Of a stretch of 8,957 nucleotides of DNA, positions 1-5,679 are shown one piece after another; within the stretch, counting starts at the first letter, position 1; each line of letters opens with the position of its first letter. The stretch lies in contig CAKTFF010000063.1 in NCBI GenBank assembly GCA_934553185.1, positions 1 through 8,957 of the forward strand. The letters run 5' to 3'. Below the pieces are notes generated by a model. That model saw only the letters and a program-made list of their open reading frames with translations. It searched no databases and had not been told where the DNA came from. This DNA comes from an uncultured Devosia sp. (GTDB taxonomy: Bacteria > Pseudomonadota > Alphaproteobacteria > Rhizobiales > Devosiaceae). Made by a program: the position numbers and the translations under genes.

Positions 1-1595
1 CGGATCATGCGGGCGGCTGCCAGCTTGCGGGGCTGGGCACCCTTCAGGCCGCCGATGCGCTCGGCAGCCTCGGCCTTTTCCACCCGCGCCAAGGTGCCCA
101 TGGCCCCGGTTGCGTCGCGTTCGGCGGCAATCAGATCGACACGAAGGGCAGCAATCTCGCGCTCGATGGCTTCGGTGCCCCTACTCTCGGCCTGCCGCCC
201 CAGCAGCCGGTCGAGGATGGTGCGGCGGGGTGCAATCATGGCCGCCTCACGCTCCTGCGCTGAGCGATAGGCCGCAAGCGCTTGAGCATGCTTGCTGTCG
301 GTCGCGTCCTTGTAGAGCCGTGCCGTATGGAGCCGACTGGATGTTCCGGCCGTTGCCCTGGCCTCGGCGGCCGCCAACCGCGCCCGCGCCTGCCGCTCCT
401 GTGCCGCCAGATGGTTGTGGGCGCGTTGGGCGAACGAATGGCCGGTGCAGGTCTTCGCCAGCGCCATGACCTCTGCTGCGGTGGTGTCGACGGCAGCGGT
501 CAGTCGCTGTCGATCATGCGCCGCAGCACGTTCGCGATCCCAGGCTGATCGAGCTTCTGATGCATCGCTTCGAGGCTCTGCTCCACCCCCTCCACCCGCG
601 TCAGGATGGCTTGCAGCAGCCCCAGCGCCGCGTCCAGCACCGACATGCTCTCCCCCTTCATCGGCAACACCGTGCTGCGGGCGAGTTCCAGCAGCGTCGC
701 CATATCCTGGAGCAGGGTCTGAGTGTCGGCGTGGATCATCTGCGCTGCGGTCTGTGGGCTGTTCGTCGTAGTCATGATCATTCTCCATAATAAAGTTGAA
801 ATCGGCCTTGCGCTGGCCGGCGAGACGGTGGGCGGCACCGAGGAATTGACCGTCCGGCCCCAGCACCACCCATGTTCCGGCCTTGTCGCCCCGCGCCAGG
901 GCGAGGCCATGGGTGGTGAGCCGCCGGCGTAATTCAGAGCCCGTGGGCGCGTCAGCACAGGCGGCACGGATCGTGTCGCGGATAATGGCGAGGTCGACCC
1001 CGCCCCGCTTGGCGGCTTGGTGCTGGACTGTGGTAAAGGCGGCAGCGGGGCGCTCGCCTTGTCCCAGATGGGCGGCAAGCCGGTCGGCCAATTCGGCCTT
1101 GTCTTCGGCACGGAGGGCCGCGAGGACGGACAAATCGTGCGCCCCCTTGATGATGGGATGGCCGAACAGGAGTTCGACCTGGCGCGAAACCTTTTCATTC
1201 CGCGCATGGTCGTACTTTGACGACAGCACCCGGCCCGTGGCGGGGTCGGTTTCCGGAACCACCACATGCCAGTGCTGGCCCGCCACTCCCGGCAAGGCAC
1301 GGGCCTTGGTATGCTCTACGATCAGCGGAAAGGCCGGGTCGAAGCCGAACTCGGCCCCCAGCATCGTGACCACCTCGTGGAACTGCCGGCGGTCCATGTC
1401 CACCTGCGGCGCGATGATGAAATGGCGCACGGCATAGGTGCGACCAAATTGACGGGCATCGGTCACGGCGTCCTCGAGGTCGGCCAGCGTGCCCTGCACG
1501 ATCTCGACCGCCTCGTTGTCTTCGGCGTTTGTCAGGTGCTGGGCCAGTGCCCTGGCTCCGACCGAAACCCGCAGGCGCGTGGCCTTGATCAACAC
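1..1595 (-). CDS. Relaxase / mobilization nuclease (3' end beyond left edge)
   Basis: This is the DNA strand transferase that should nick the element at its transfer origin and pilot the strand into a recipient. The frame is open from a GTG at 1595 to the window edge (531 complete codons), so the C-terminus is missing. Residues 1-270 look like the nuclease domain: ARALAQHL at 15-21, VRHFIIAPQ at about 56-64, EHTKARALPG at 94-103, and a metal-binding HWH at 108-110. SSKYDHARNEKVSRQ follows at 125-139, as in alphaproteobacterial mobilization relaxases. Residues about 274-366 are a Gly/Ala/Asp-rich, low-complexity linker that coincides with a second gene in another frame. From about 367 the protein is a charged, Ala/Arg/Glu-rich helical or coiled-coil segment. 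The GTG start lies 2 nt past the stop of the mobC-like gene, with no good Shine-Dalgarno, so translational coupling is likely. TTG at 1592 and CTG at 1601 are alternative starts. Oddity: the position where MobP relaxases usually carry the catalytic Tyr is His20. The relaxase family call is fairly sure; the subfamily is not. Confidence 0.8.
   Translation of the reverse strand, partial: MLIKATRLRVSVGARALAQHLTNAEDNEAVEIVQGTLADLEDAVTDARQFGRTYAVRHFIIAPQVDMDRRQFHEVVTMLGAEFGFDPAFPLIVEHTKARALPGVAGQHWHVVVPETDPATGRVLSSKYDHARNEKVSRQVELLFGHPIIKGAHDLSVLAALRAEDKAELADRLAAHLGQGERPAAAFTTVQHQAAKRGGVDLAIIRDTIRAACADAPTGSELRRRLTTHGLALARGDKAGTWVVLGPDGQFLGAAHRLAGQRKADFNFIMENDHDYDEQPTDRSADDPRRHSDPAPGYGDAAGTRPQHGVADEGGEHVGAGRGAGAAASHPDAGGGGGAEPRSDASEARSAWDRERAAAHDRQRLTAAVDTTAAEVMALAKTCTGHSFAQRAHNHLAAQERQARARLAAAEARATAGTSSRLHTARLYKDATDSKHAQALAAYRSAQEREAAMIAPRRTILDRLLGRQAESRGTEAIEREIAALRVDLIAAERDATGAMGTLARVEKAEAAERIGGLKGAQPRKLAAARMI
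500..775 (-). CDS. Small helical protein nested out of frame inside the relaxase gene
   Basis: This is a 91-residue protein wholly inside the relaxase coding region, same strand, different frame. ATG at 775 has GGAG (786-783) 7 nt upstream, which favours it over the ATG at 781. The stop is TGA at 502-500. About 80 of 91 codons end in G or C (my count), like the real genes around it. In the same stretch the relaxase frame has only about 40% G/C at third positions, so selection appears to act mainly on this frame. The product is almost all amphipathic helix, with heptad-like hydrophobic spacing in TLLQDMATLLELARSTVL and in ALGLLQAILTRVEGVEQSL, and no clear membrane span. I do not recognise the family. 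By position it is analogous to MobB of RSF1010, which is encoded inside mobA and helps transfer, but I see no sequence link. The in-frame extension upstream to about 1300 is a shadow of the relaxase and is not included. Confidence 0.65.
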   Translation of the reverse strand: MTTTNSPQTAAQMIHADTQTLLQDMATLLELARSTVLPMKGESMSVLDAALGLLQAILTRVEGVEQSLEAMHQKLDQPGIANVLRRMIDSD

Positions 1596-1597
1596 GG

Positions 1598-1870
1598 TCA
1601 GCGGCCCAACATCGACTGGGCATCGGCACGGGCCTGCGCCAGGTCGTCGGAGCGGCCATAGCGCGCCTCGATCTCGTTGATGCGGCGACGGAGCGCGGCC
1701 AGGGTGATCCGGTCTTCGATGCTCAGCGGCTCCTGCATGCCCAGAAGGCCGCGCAGGCTGCGGCGCATCAGTTCGGAGACCGTGATGCCCTTCTCGTCGG
1801 CAGCGCGTTCGGCTGCGCCCTTTTCACGGGACGGGAGGCGGATTTCGAGGCGACTGTCGCAGGAACGCAT
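1598..1870 (-). CDS. Ribbon-helix-helix mobilization accessory protein (MobC-like)
   Basis: The 90-residue product is a DNA-binding protein that probably recognises the transfer origin and recruits or assists the relaxase. It may also repress its own promoter. The start ATG at 1870 has AAGGAAAGG about 10-12 nt upstream; an in-frame ATG at 1897 has no such site and is rejected. Residues 6-13 (SRLEIRLP) form the beta ribbon that reads the major groove, followed by helix 1 (about 15-28) and helix 2 starting at ITVSELMRRSL (29-39). This is the classic ribbon-helix-helix order. The C-terminal half, from IEDRITLAALRRRINEIEAR onward, is a charged helix or coiled coil, as in MobC-type proteins. The relaxase start follows the stop by 2 nt, so the two are co-transcribed and probably translationally coupled. 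A plain repressor or antitoxin of the same fold is possible, but the relaxase neighbour argues for mobilization. Confidence 0.75.
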   Translation of the reverse strand: MRSCDSRLEIRLPSREKGAAERAADEKGITVSELMRRSLRGLLGMQEPLSIEDRITLAALRRRINEIEARYGRSDDLAQARADAQSMLGR

Positions 1871-2132
1871 ATTGGAGACCTTTCCTTGGGGGTGCACGGG
1901 GGGTTCCCCCTGCTAAGCTGATGCCGGTCCGGCAGCATGGCTGGCTCTCTATGAACCAGCATTCCCAATATGTTCAGGTCAGAACTCCGGCATTGCAACA
2001 GCTGCGTACGGACCAAAATGACAGGTGCGCCAGCACGCCTCCCGGCAGCCTGTTCCTGCCGGCGGGACGAAGGACGGGAGCAGCCATTGAGCGGACGGCC
2101 TGCGGCTCGCTATCGTGCGTGGGCGGTGGCGA
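1871..2132. promoter_or_regulatory. Non-coding stretch ahead of mob genes: candidate oriT and mob promoter region
   Basis: No convincing gene lies in these 262 bp. The half next to the MobC-like gene is dense in dyad symmetry (see the repeat entry at 1888-1960). The half near the small membrane protein shows nothing I can name. Transfer origins of mobilizable elements often sit directly upstream of the accessory and relaxase genes and contain inverted repeats beside the nick site, so this is the best place for oriT in the window. I could not match a known nic consensus (such as those of RP4 or RSF1010), so the assignment rests on position and structure only. A promoter for the mob genes may also lie here; I could not pick -35/-10 boxes with confidence. 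Confidence 0.4.
1888..1960. repeat. Cluster of three short inverted repeats upstream of mobC-like gene
   Basis: Three dyads are packed in about 70 bp. (1) GGGGG at 1899-1903 faces CCCCC at 1906-1910 across TT; another G5 run at 1888-1892 precedes it, separated by TGCAC. (2) TGCCGG-T-CCGGCA at 1922-1934 is a perfect 6-bp palindrome around one base. (3) GCTGGCTC at 1940-1947 and GAACCAGC at 1953-1960 form an 8-bp stem with one G-T mismatch and a 5-nt loop. Such clusters serve as binding sites for relaxosome proteins or RHH autorepressors. Which of these is true here is inference. Confidence 0.5.
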
Positions 2133-2525
2133 TCAAACTCTCGGCACGGTGACAATCAGGCCTCGGATGACCTCTTGCCCCTCAACGGTGATCTTGCAAA
2201 CCGCTTCAAGCCTTCGACCGGGCCAGTTTCGTTCGGCCATAAACGGCTCCGCGCGGGCACTCTCCTCCTGCGTTGGCGCTTTGCACCAAGACCAGGACTC
2301 CTCAAGGTAGAACGGCACTTCCATAGGGACGCCGAGATAACGGCGGGTAGCCTTCTCATCGGGGAGATCAACTAGTATGCCGCGCAACCCGTTCTTGTAA
2401 GAAACCGAGAAGGCTCCGGGGGGCATTTCGGGTCGAGTGTGAAGCCCTGCCATGTAGTAGTCATAGACCCCATATGCAAAATACCCTCCAGCCGCCAACA
2501 CCATGATCCAGATAATCCATTTCAT
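2133..2525 (-). CDS. Small membrane-anchored protein of unknown function
   Basis: I do not recognise a characterised family for this 130-residue protein. Residues 1-19 (MKWIIWIMVLAAGGYFAYG) form one hydrophobic segment with a single Lys at the front. This suggests an uncleaved N-terminal anchor with residues 20-130 outside the cytoplasm. The outer part has two cysteines (C81 in WSWCKAPTQ and C110 in EAVCKITVEG) that could form a disulfide. Start ATG at 2525 has only a G-rich, weak Shine-Dalgarno (TGGGGGGC, about 11 nt upstream). The gene begins 90 nt after the integrase stop on the same strand and lies between the integrase and the mob genes, so it probably belongs to the element. Third codon positions carry noticeably more A/T than the integrase or mob genes, which hints at a different origin. 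That it is a real gene is likely from the coherent protein; its function is unknown. Confidence 0.65.
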   Translation of the reverse strand: MKWIIWIMVLAAGGYFAYGVYDYYMAGLHTRPEMPPGAFSVSYKNGLRGILVDLPDEKATRRYLGVPMEVPFYLEESWSWCKAPTQEESARAEPFMAERNWPGRRLEAVCKITVEGQEVIRGLIVTVPRV

Positions 2526-2614
2526 GGCGTGTTGTTGCCCCCCATCGACCTATACCCTCTACATAGCCGGTTTCGGGCTGAAACCCACCGCCAAGGCGAC
2601 AACGCGCTCTTGCC

Positions 2615-4204
2615 CTATTTCTTTGCCTTGGTGATATAGGGCAACAGGTCCAATCCATCCGGCAGCCGCAGCGCGGCCAGCACCTCGACTTCTTCGGGGA
2701 GCAGGGTCTTGGACCCATAGTTGTCGCCCGCGGTCTTCATGGCATGGCCGGTCTGCCGGTCGGCGGTGCGCGGATCGATCTTGGCTACGCGCATGATGTC
2801 CTTTGCCGTGTGCCGGCTGGAATGGAAGGTCGTCTCATAGGAACGGTGAATGCCCAGCCCAACCAAGCGACCATTGAGGCGCTTGCTGGCCGCATCGGCT
2901 GGGTCTTTCACCAGTTCCTTGCCGTGACGGAAGGCATGGGGGAACAGCCAGTCCTCGGCCTTGCGCCTTGTGCAGTGGTCGTAGAACGCCGTCTGCTCCA
3001 GCACTTCATGCAGCGCGAACAGGCGGCGGCTGCTCTTGTTCTTGATCTGCCGTTCCGTTTGTTCCCCCTCAATGACGAGGTCGGTTGTCAGGTCCGCGAC
3101 CCACAGCGTGTCGTTGATCTGGTAGATATCCTTGCCTTGGAGGTAGATCAGTTCGCCCACGCGGGCCCCGGTCAACGTCGCCAGCAACGGCAGCCACTTG
3201 AGATCGGGTCGCGTTTCCCGCGCTGCCGCCTTGAACCAGATGTTCAGCTCCTCGACCGTGAATGGCACACGGGTCACGGATTCCCGAGCGGTGTTGGGAA
3301 TGGTCGGGCTCATGTCGGCCAGGGGCGAGCGGAAGTCGTATTCTGCCGCCATCGACTTGAAGAACATCCGAAGAGGCGAGAGGTAGTTCGCCTCGATCGC
3401 CTTGCCGGTAAGAGTAGGGAAGCGGTGCGATTCCGGCAGCGCGCTGTTGTGGTCGGCAGCCTGCTCCCGCGTCATGCCATTAAACGTCCGTTCCTTGCTC
3501 ATATTGGCGGGGGACCGTGCAAGGATGTTGGTGAACCCCTGGAAGTCCGAGAAGCGATAGCGGTTGACCGGCTTGTTCCCGGCATAGACCTCGAAGTCGC
3601 GAATGCGGTTCGCATCGGTCTTGACCTTCTTCTCCTGCGCGTGGCCTTCGCGCTGCTCGGTCCACTTTCCCAACTCTTCCAGCAGCATCGGCCGATCAGG
3701 ACCACCGGCCAGCACCTGCTGCACCTGCGCCGATAACGCCGCAATCTGGGCGGCAAGGCCATCCCGTTGGCCCTGGGGGAGGCTTTCTGCCGTCTTGACG
3801 AGGCCATCGATGGCGCCGCCCAGCACCTGCAAGCGGTCGCGCATGGCGGCCTGTTCGCTGAAGCGCTCCGTCTGCAAGCGGAGTGTGACGGTCTTGACCT
3901 CCAACTCCCGTTGCCGGTGCAGATTGGCGATGGTCGTTTCGGCGTCGTCCAGCACCTGCACCAACAATGCCTGCAATTCCTCGACCAGATCGTCCCGGCT
4001 CATATCGGTCATGCGCTCCCCCATTTCGACGGAACGGAATACGCGTTCGGCATGACCGGCCAGTAAACGCGCCACCCGCAATGCCGGGCGTTTTGATAAC
4101 GGTCCAAGGTTCAGCCTGATCGGCACCGTACCGAACGCTGGCTCAAGGGAACGGGGGATTCTGATCTGGAATCGCCAGCCGCTGGGACGAGCCGTAAGGT
4201 GCAT
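2615..4204 (-). CDS. Tyrosine recombinase / integrase of the mobile element
   Basis: This is a site-specific recombinase of 529 residues expected to integrate and excise the element at the adjacent tRNA-Ser gene. The catalytic set is complete: Arg348 in LTGARVGEL, Lys near 390 in IKNKSSRRL, His461 and Arg464 in FHSSRHTAKD, His487 in RQTGHAMKT, and the nucleophile Tyr496 in GDNYGSK. Residues 1-57 (RPSGWRFQIRIPRSL and on) resemble the N-terminal arm-type domain of DUF6538-type integrases. Residues about 69-165 form a long, heptad-rich, likely coiled-coil insertion. A SAM-like core-binding domain covers roughly 195-300. It is longer than the usual 350-400 residues because of that middle helix. 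Start ATG at 4204 has GAGG about 8 nt upstream. It is transcribed away from the tRNA 3' end, starting 78 nt from the encoded CCA, the usual arrangement of tRNA-integrated islands. The gene looks intact. Confidence 0.92.
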   Translation of the reverse strand: MHLTARPSGWRFQIRIPRSLEPAFGTVPIRLNLGPLSKRPALRVARLLAGHAERVFRSVEMGERMTDMSRDDLVEELQALLVQVLDDAETTIANLHRQRELEVKTVTLRLQTERFSEQAAMRDRLQVLGGAIDGLVKTAESLPQGQRDGLAAQIAALSAQVQQVLAGGPDRPMLLEELGKWTEQREGHAQEKKVKTDANRIRDFEVYAGNKPVNRYRFSDFQGFTNILARSPANMSKERTFNGMTREQAADHNSALPESHRFPTLTGKAIEANYLSPLRMFFKSMAAEYDFRSPLADMSPTIPNTARESVTRVPFTVEELNIWFKAAARETRPDLKWLPLLATLTGARVGELIYLQGKDIYQINDTLWVADLTTDLVIEGEQTERQIKNKSSRRLFALHEVLEQTAFYDHCTRRKAEDWLFPHAFRHGKELVKDPADAASKRLNGRLVGLGIHRSYETTFHSSRHTAKDIMRVAKIDPRTADRQTGHAMKTAGDNYGSKTLLPEEVEVLAALRLPDGLDLLPYITKAKK

Positions 4205-4215
4205 GTGACCGCCTC

Positions 4216-4234
4216 GGGTACATTGCTGGGTACA
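4216..4234. repeat. Direct repeat TGTACCC x2 before the integrase gene
   Basis: On the minus strand TGTACCC occurs twice, at 4234-4228 and 4222-4216, 12 bp apart start to start. That is roughly one helical turn, so both copies face the same side of the DNA. The pair lies between the attachment site and the integrase start codon. It could be arm-type integrase sites or a site for autorepression. Seven-base repeats can arise by chance, so confidence is moderate. Confidence 0.4.
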
Positions 4235-4282
4235 ACACCCGCCCGAAACGCCGAATATTCTGCAAAATCAATGGGTTGTGAA

Positions 4283-4310
4283 TGGCGGAGAGAGAGGGAT
4301 TCGAACCCCC
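4283..4310. other. Predicted attachment-site core at the 3' end of tRNA-Ser(CGA)
   Basis: The integrase gene begins just past this tRNA 3' end and points away from it. Tyrosine integrases of this kind commonly recombine within the T-arm and 3' acceptor segment of the tRNA and rebuild the gene. The core is therefore expected somewhere in 4283-4310 (T-loop, T-stem, acceptor and CCA). I found no second copy of the segment elsewhere in the window, so the partner repeat should lie left of position 1. The extent is inferred. Confidence 0.45.
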
Positions 4311-4372
4311 GATGGAGTTGCCCCCATGCCGCATTTCGAGTGCGGTGCATTCAACCACTCTGCCATCTCTCC
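4283..4372 (-). tRNA. tRNA-Ser(CGA), reads UCG
   Basis: The minus strand folds as a class II serine tRNA. The acceptor stem GGAGAGA (4372-4366) pairs fully with TCTCTCC (4293-4287). Discriminator G is at 4286 and an encoded CCA at 4285-4283. The anticodon stem CCGCA/TGCGG (4345-4341 and 4333-4329) encloses loop CTCGAAA with anticodon CGA at 4338-4336. The T-loop is TTCGAAT. A long variable arm contains the ATGG/CCAT stem typical of tRNA-Ser. The gene is intact although it is the likely integration target of the neighbouring element. I could not pick its promoter with confidence in the 4373-4430 stretch. Confidence 0.95.
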
Positions 4373-4468
4373 GCGAGATCGATCGGGCAAAGGAATACCC
4401 GGCTGGTCGACGGCGGGCTTATGGCATAACGTCAGCCTGCCTGCAATATGTCTTAGCGGACTGCCAGC

Positions 4469-4525
4469 GTTTGGCGTCACCCAAGCCACATATCGACCAT
4501 CGTTTAGGTGACACTGACGCCAAAC
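4469..4525. repeat. Perfect 11-bp inverted repeat upstream of the MBL-fold gene
   Basis: GTTTGGCGTCA at 4469-4479 is exactly reversed as TGACGCCAAAC at 4515-4525, with 35 nt between. A second, competing pairing is GTCACC (4476-4481) with GGTGAC (4508-4513). The pair lies in the 193-bp gap between the divergent tRNA-Ser and hydrolase genes and ends 40 nt before the hydrolase ATG. It could be a two-half-site operator, an RNA stem in the hydrolase leader, or a relic of an inverted-repeat element. There is no T-run, so a terminator is unlikely. Confidence 0.55.
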
Positions 4526-4565
4526 CAGGCTTGCGTAAAATGCCAGCACAACAGAGGAGACAGCA

Positions 4566-5339
4566 ATGGTTGGACGTCGAACAGTGATTGCCGCAATGGG
4601 GGCGCTTCCCCTTCTAGGTGCGCTGGGCTTGCGAACGGCAGGTGCGCAGGACAGCGCAGCGGTTGAAGGTGATACCATCTCCACGGCCGAGGGGGATATT
4701 ACCATCCACCCCGTCAGCCATGCCAGCCTCGTGCTCGCCTTTGGCGCCGAGGTTATCTATGTCGACCCGGTGGGCGGCGCAGCGCTTTACGAAGGCCTGC
4801 CGGCACCAACCGCCATCCTTATCACGCATGGCCATGGCGATCATTTCGATCTGCCCACGCTTGAAGCCATTGCCGGCTCCGCGCAGATCATCGCCAATCA
4901 GGAAGTGTTCGACCAGCTTTCCGACGCGCTCAAGCTCAATGCCGAGGCGATGGCCAATGGGGCGGAGGCCACGCTGAACGGCATCCCGGTGCGGGCCATT
5001 GCCGCTCACAACACCACGGCCGACCGGATGCAGTATCATCCAGTGGGCGTTGGCAATGGCTATGTCCTCACCTTTGGCGACAAACAGGTCTATGTGGCTG
5101 GCGACACCGAGCCGACTGAAGACATGCTGGCCTTGACCGATATCGCGGTGGCGTTCCTGCCCATGAACCTGCCCTATACGATGACGCCCGAGCAGGCTGT
5201 GGAGGCTATCAATACCTTTAAGCCAGCCGTGGTTTACCCATACCATTATGGTGACAGCGACCTGTCCGTGCTCGAGACAGGGGTAGGCGCCGAGACGGAA
5301 GTACGGCTGCGCAACTGGTATCCGAACGGTCAGGGCTGA
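4566..5339 (+). CDS. Exported metallo-beta-lactamase-fold metal-dependent hydrolase
   Basis: The product has 257 residues and resembles UPF0173/UlaG-like MBL-fold hydrolases. The substrate is unknown. The two-metal site is complete: HGHGDH at 88-93, His148 in IAAHNT, Asp180 in AGDTEP and His227 in PYHYGD. The N-terminus MVGRRTVIAAMGALPLLGAL has a twin arginine (4-5) before a hydrophobic stretch and a likely cleavage after AGA (25-27). Export to the periplasm, probably by the Tat route, is therefore plausible; most relatives of this type are cytoplasmic. Start ATG at 4566 has AGAGGAGA about 6 nt upstream. It stands alone, on the plus strand, between tRNA-Ser and the ribosomal protein genes, with a perfect inverted repeat in its upstream region. 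The fold is certain; the export route is likely; the reaction cannot be told. Confidence 0.88.
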   Translation: MVGRRTVIAAMGALPLLGALGLRTAGAQDSAAVEGDTISTAEGDITIHPVSHASLVLAFGAEVIYVDPVGGAALYEGLPAPTAILITHGHGDHFDLPTLEAIAGSAQIIANQEVFDQLSDALKLNAEAMANGAEATLNGIPVRAIAAHNTTADRMQYHPVGVGNGYVLTFGDKQVYVAGDTEPTEDMLALTDIAVAFLPMNLPYTMTPEQAVEAINTFKPAVVYPYHYGDSDLSVLETGVGAETEVRLRNWYPNGQG

Positions 5340-5453
5340 GAACGAAGGCGAATAAACGATCCCTCCCCTGCCTTGAGCCATTGTCTAACATAAGGCGCGA
5401 GATTGCCTGAGGTCGTACGTGGGGTGTTGAACCAGGTCACGCACGAAGATGGA

Positions 5454-5472
5454 CCCCGGTTCAGGGCCGGGG
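5454..5472. repeat. Intergenic GC-rich palindrome, likely dispersed alphaproteobacterial repeat
   Basis: CCCCGG (5454-5459) and CCGGGG (5467-5472) form a 6-bp stem with a 7-nt loop, inside the context GATGGACCCCGG..CCGGGG. From memory, this resembles the palindromic repeats with a GGATCCCGG..CCGGGAT theme scattered between genes in many alphaproteobacteria. No T-run follows, so it is not a standard terminator. The repeat-family assignment is a recollection and has not been searched. Confidence 0.4.
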
Positions 5473-5565
5473 AAACATTGTGGGCGCGGTTAGCTCTGGG
5501 CGGGCCGAGCTAGATTCTGGCTGGTCAGAGTGGCGTTATAAGAACGCGGCGAGCGTCAGGAGTTC

Positions 5566-5594
5566 TTGACTCCTGGCCCGTTTGCACCGATAAG
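5566..5594 (+). promoter_or_regulatory. Candidate sigma-70-type promoter for rplU-rpmA
   Basis: A -35 box TTGACT (5566-5571), preceded by C as is common in alphaproteobacteria (CTTGAC), is followed by a 17-nt spacer and a -10-like GATAAG (5589-5594). Transcription would begin near 5601 and leave a leader of about 180 nt before rplU. The inverted AAGAAC/GTTCTT pair overlapping the -35 could be an operator. The boxes were chosen by eye. Confidence 0.5.
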
Positions 5595-5640
5595 CCCGCT
5601 CTGAAATACGTGCGGGCTTTGCCGGCGCGCTTTTCTTTGT
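5592..5640 (+). terminator. Possible intrinsic terminator or leader stem before rplU
   Basis: AAGCCCGC (5592-5599) pairs perfectly with GCGGGCTT (5612-5619) around a 12-nt loop. TTT ends the stem and a further T-rich run is at 5631-5639. This could terminate transcripts from the hydrolase gene. It overlaps the predicted -10 box, so it would not be fully transcribed from that promoter. If the true rplU start site lies further upstream, it would be a leader stem. The large loop and short T-run keep confidence low. Confidence 0.35.
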
Positions 5641-5679
5641 TGAAAAACGCTGTTCGAGGCTGCCAGCCGGCTTGATTGC

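Noticed and set aside
776..1300. Upstream in-frame extension of the nested small gene
   Set aside because: Its translation is Pro/Arg/Ser-rich without structure, while the relaxase frame here carries conserved motifs; the Shine-Dalgarno supports a start at 775.
1195..1659. 154-codon minus-strand frame overlapping the mobC-like and relaxase genes
   Set aside because: It gives Gly/Arg/Pro-rich sequence and lies over the relaxase metal-site motifs in another frame.
2569..2585. GGTTTC/GAAACC hairpin after the integrase as a terminator
   Set aside because: The stem is only 6 bp and no T-run follows on either strand, so termination cannot be supported.
2744..3736. 330-codon open frame on the plus strand inside the integrase gene
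   Set aside because: It is antisense to a complete tyrosine recombinase, has no Shine-Dalgarno of note and gives a protein with no recognisable fold; high G+C makes such frames common.
4253..4260. GAATATTC palindrome between tRNA and integrase
   Set aside because: An 8-bp palindrome in an A/T-rich stretch is too short to call a site without further evidence.
4614..5381. 255-codon open frame on the minus strand across the hydrolase
   Set aside because: Shadow of the MBL-fold gene, which has all catalytic residues and a good Shine-Dalgarno.
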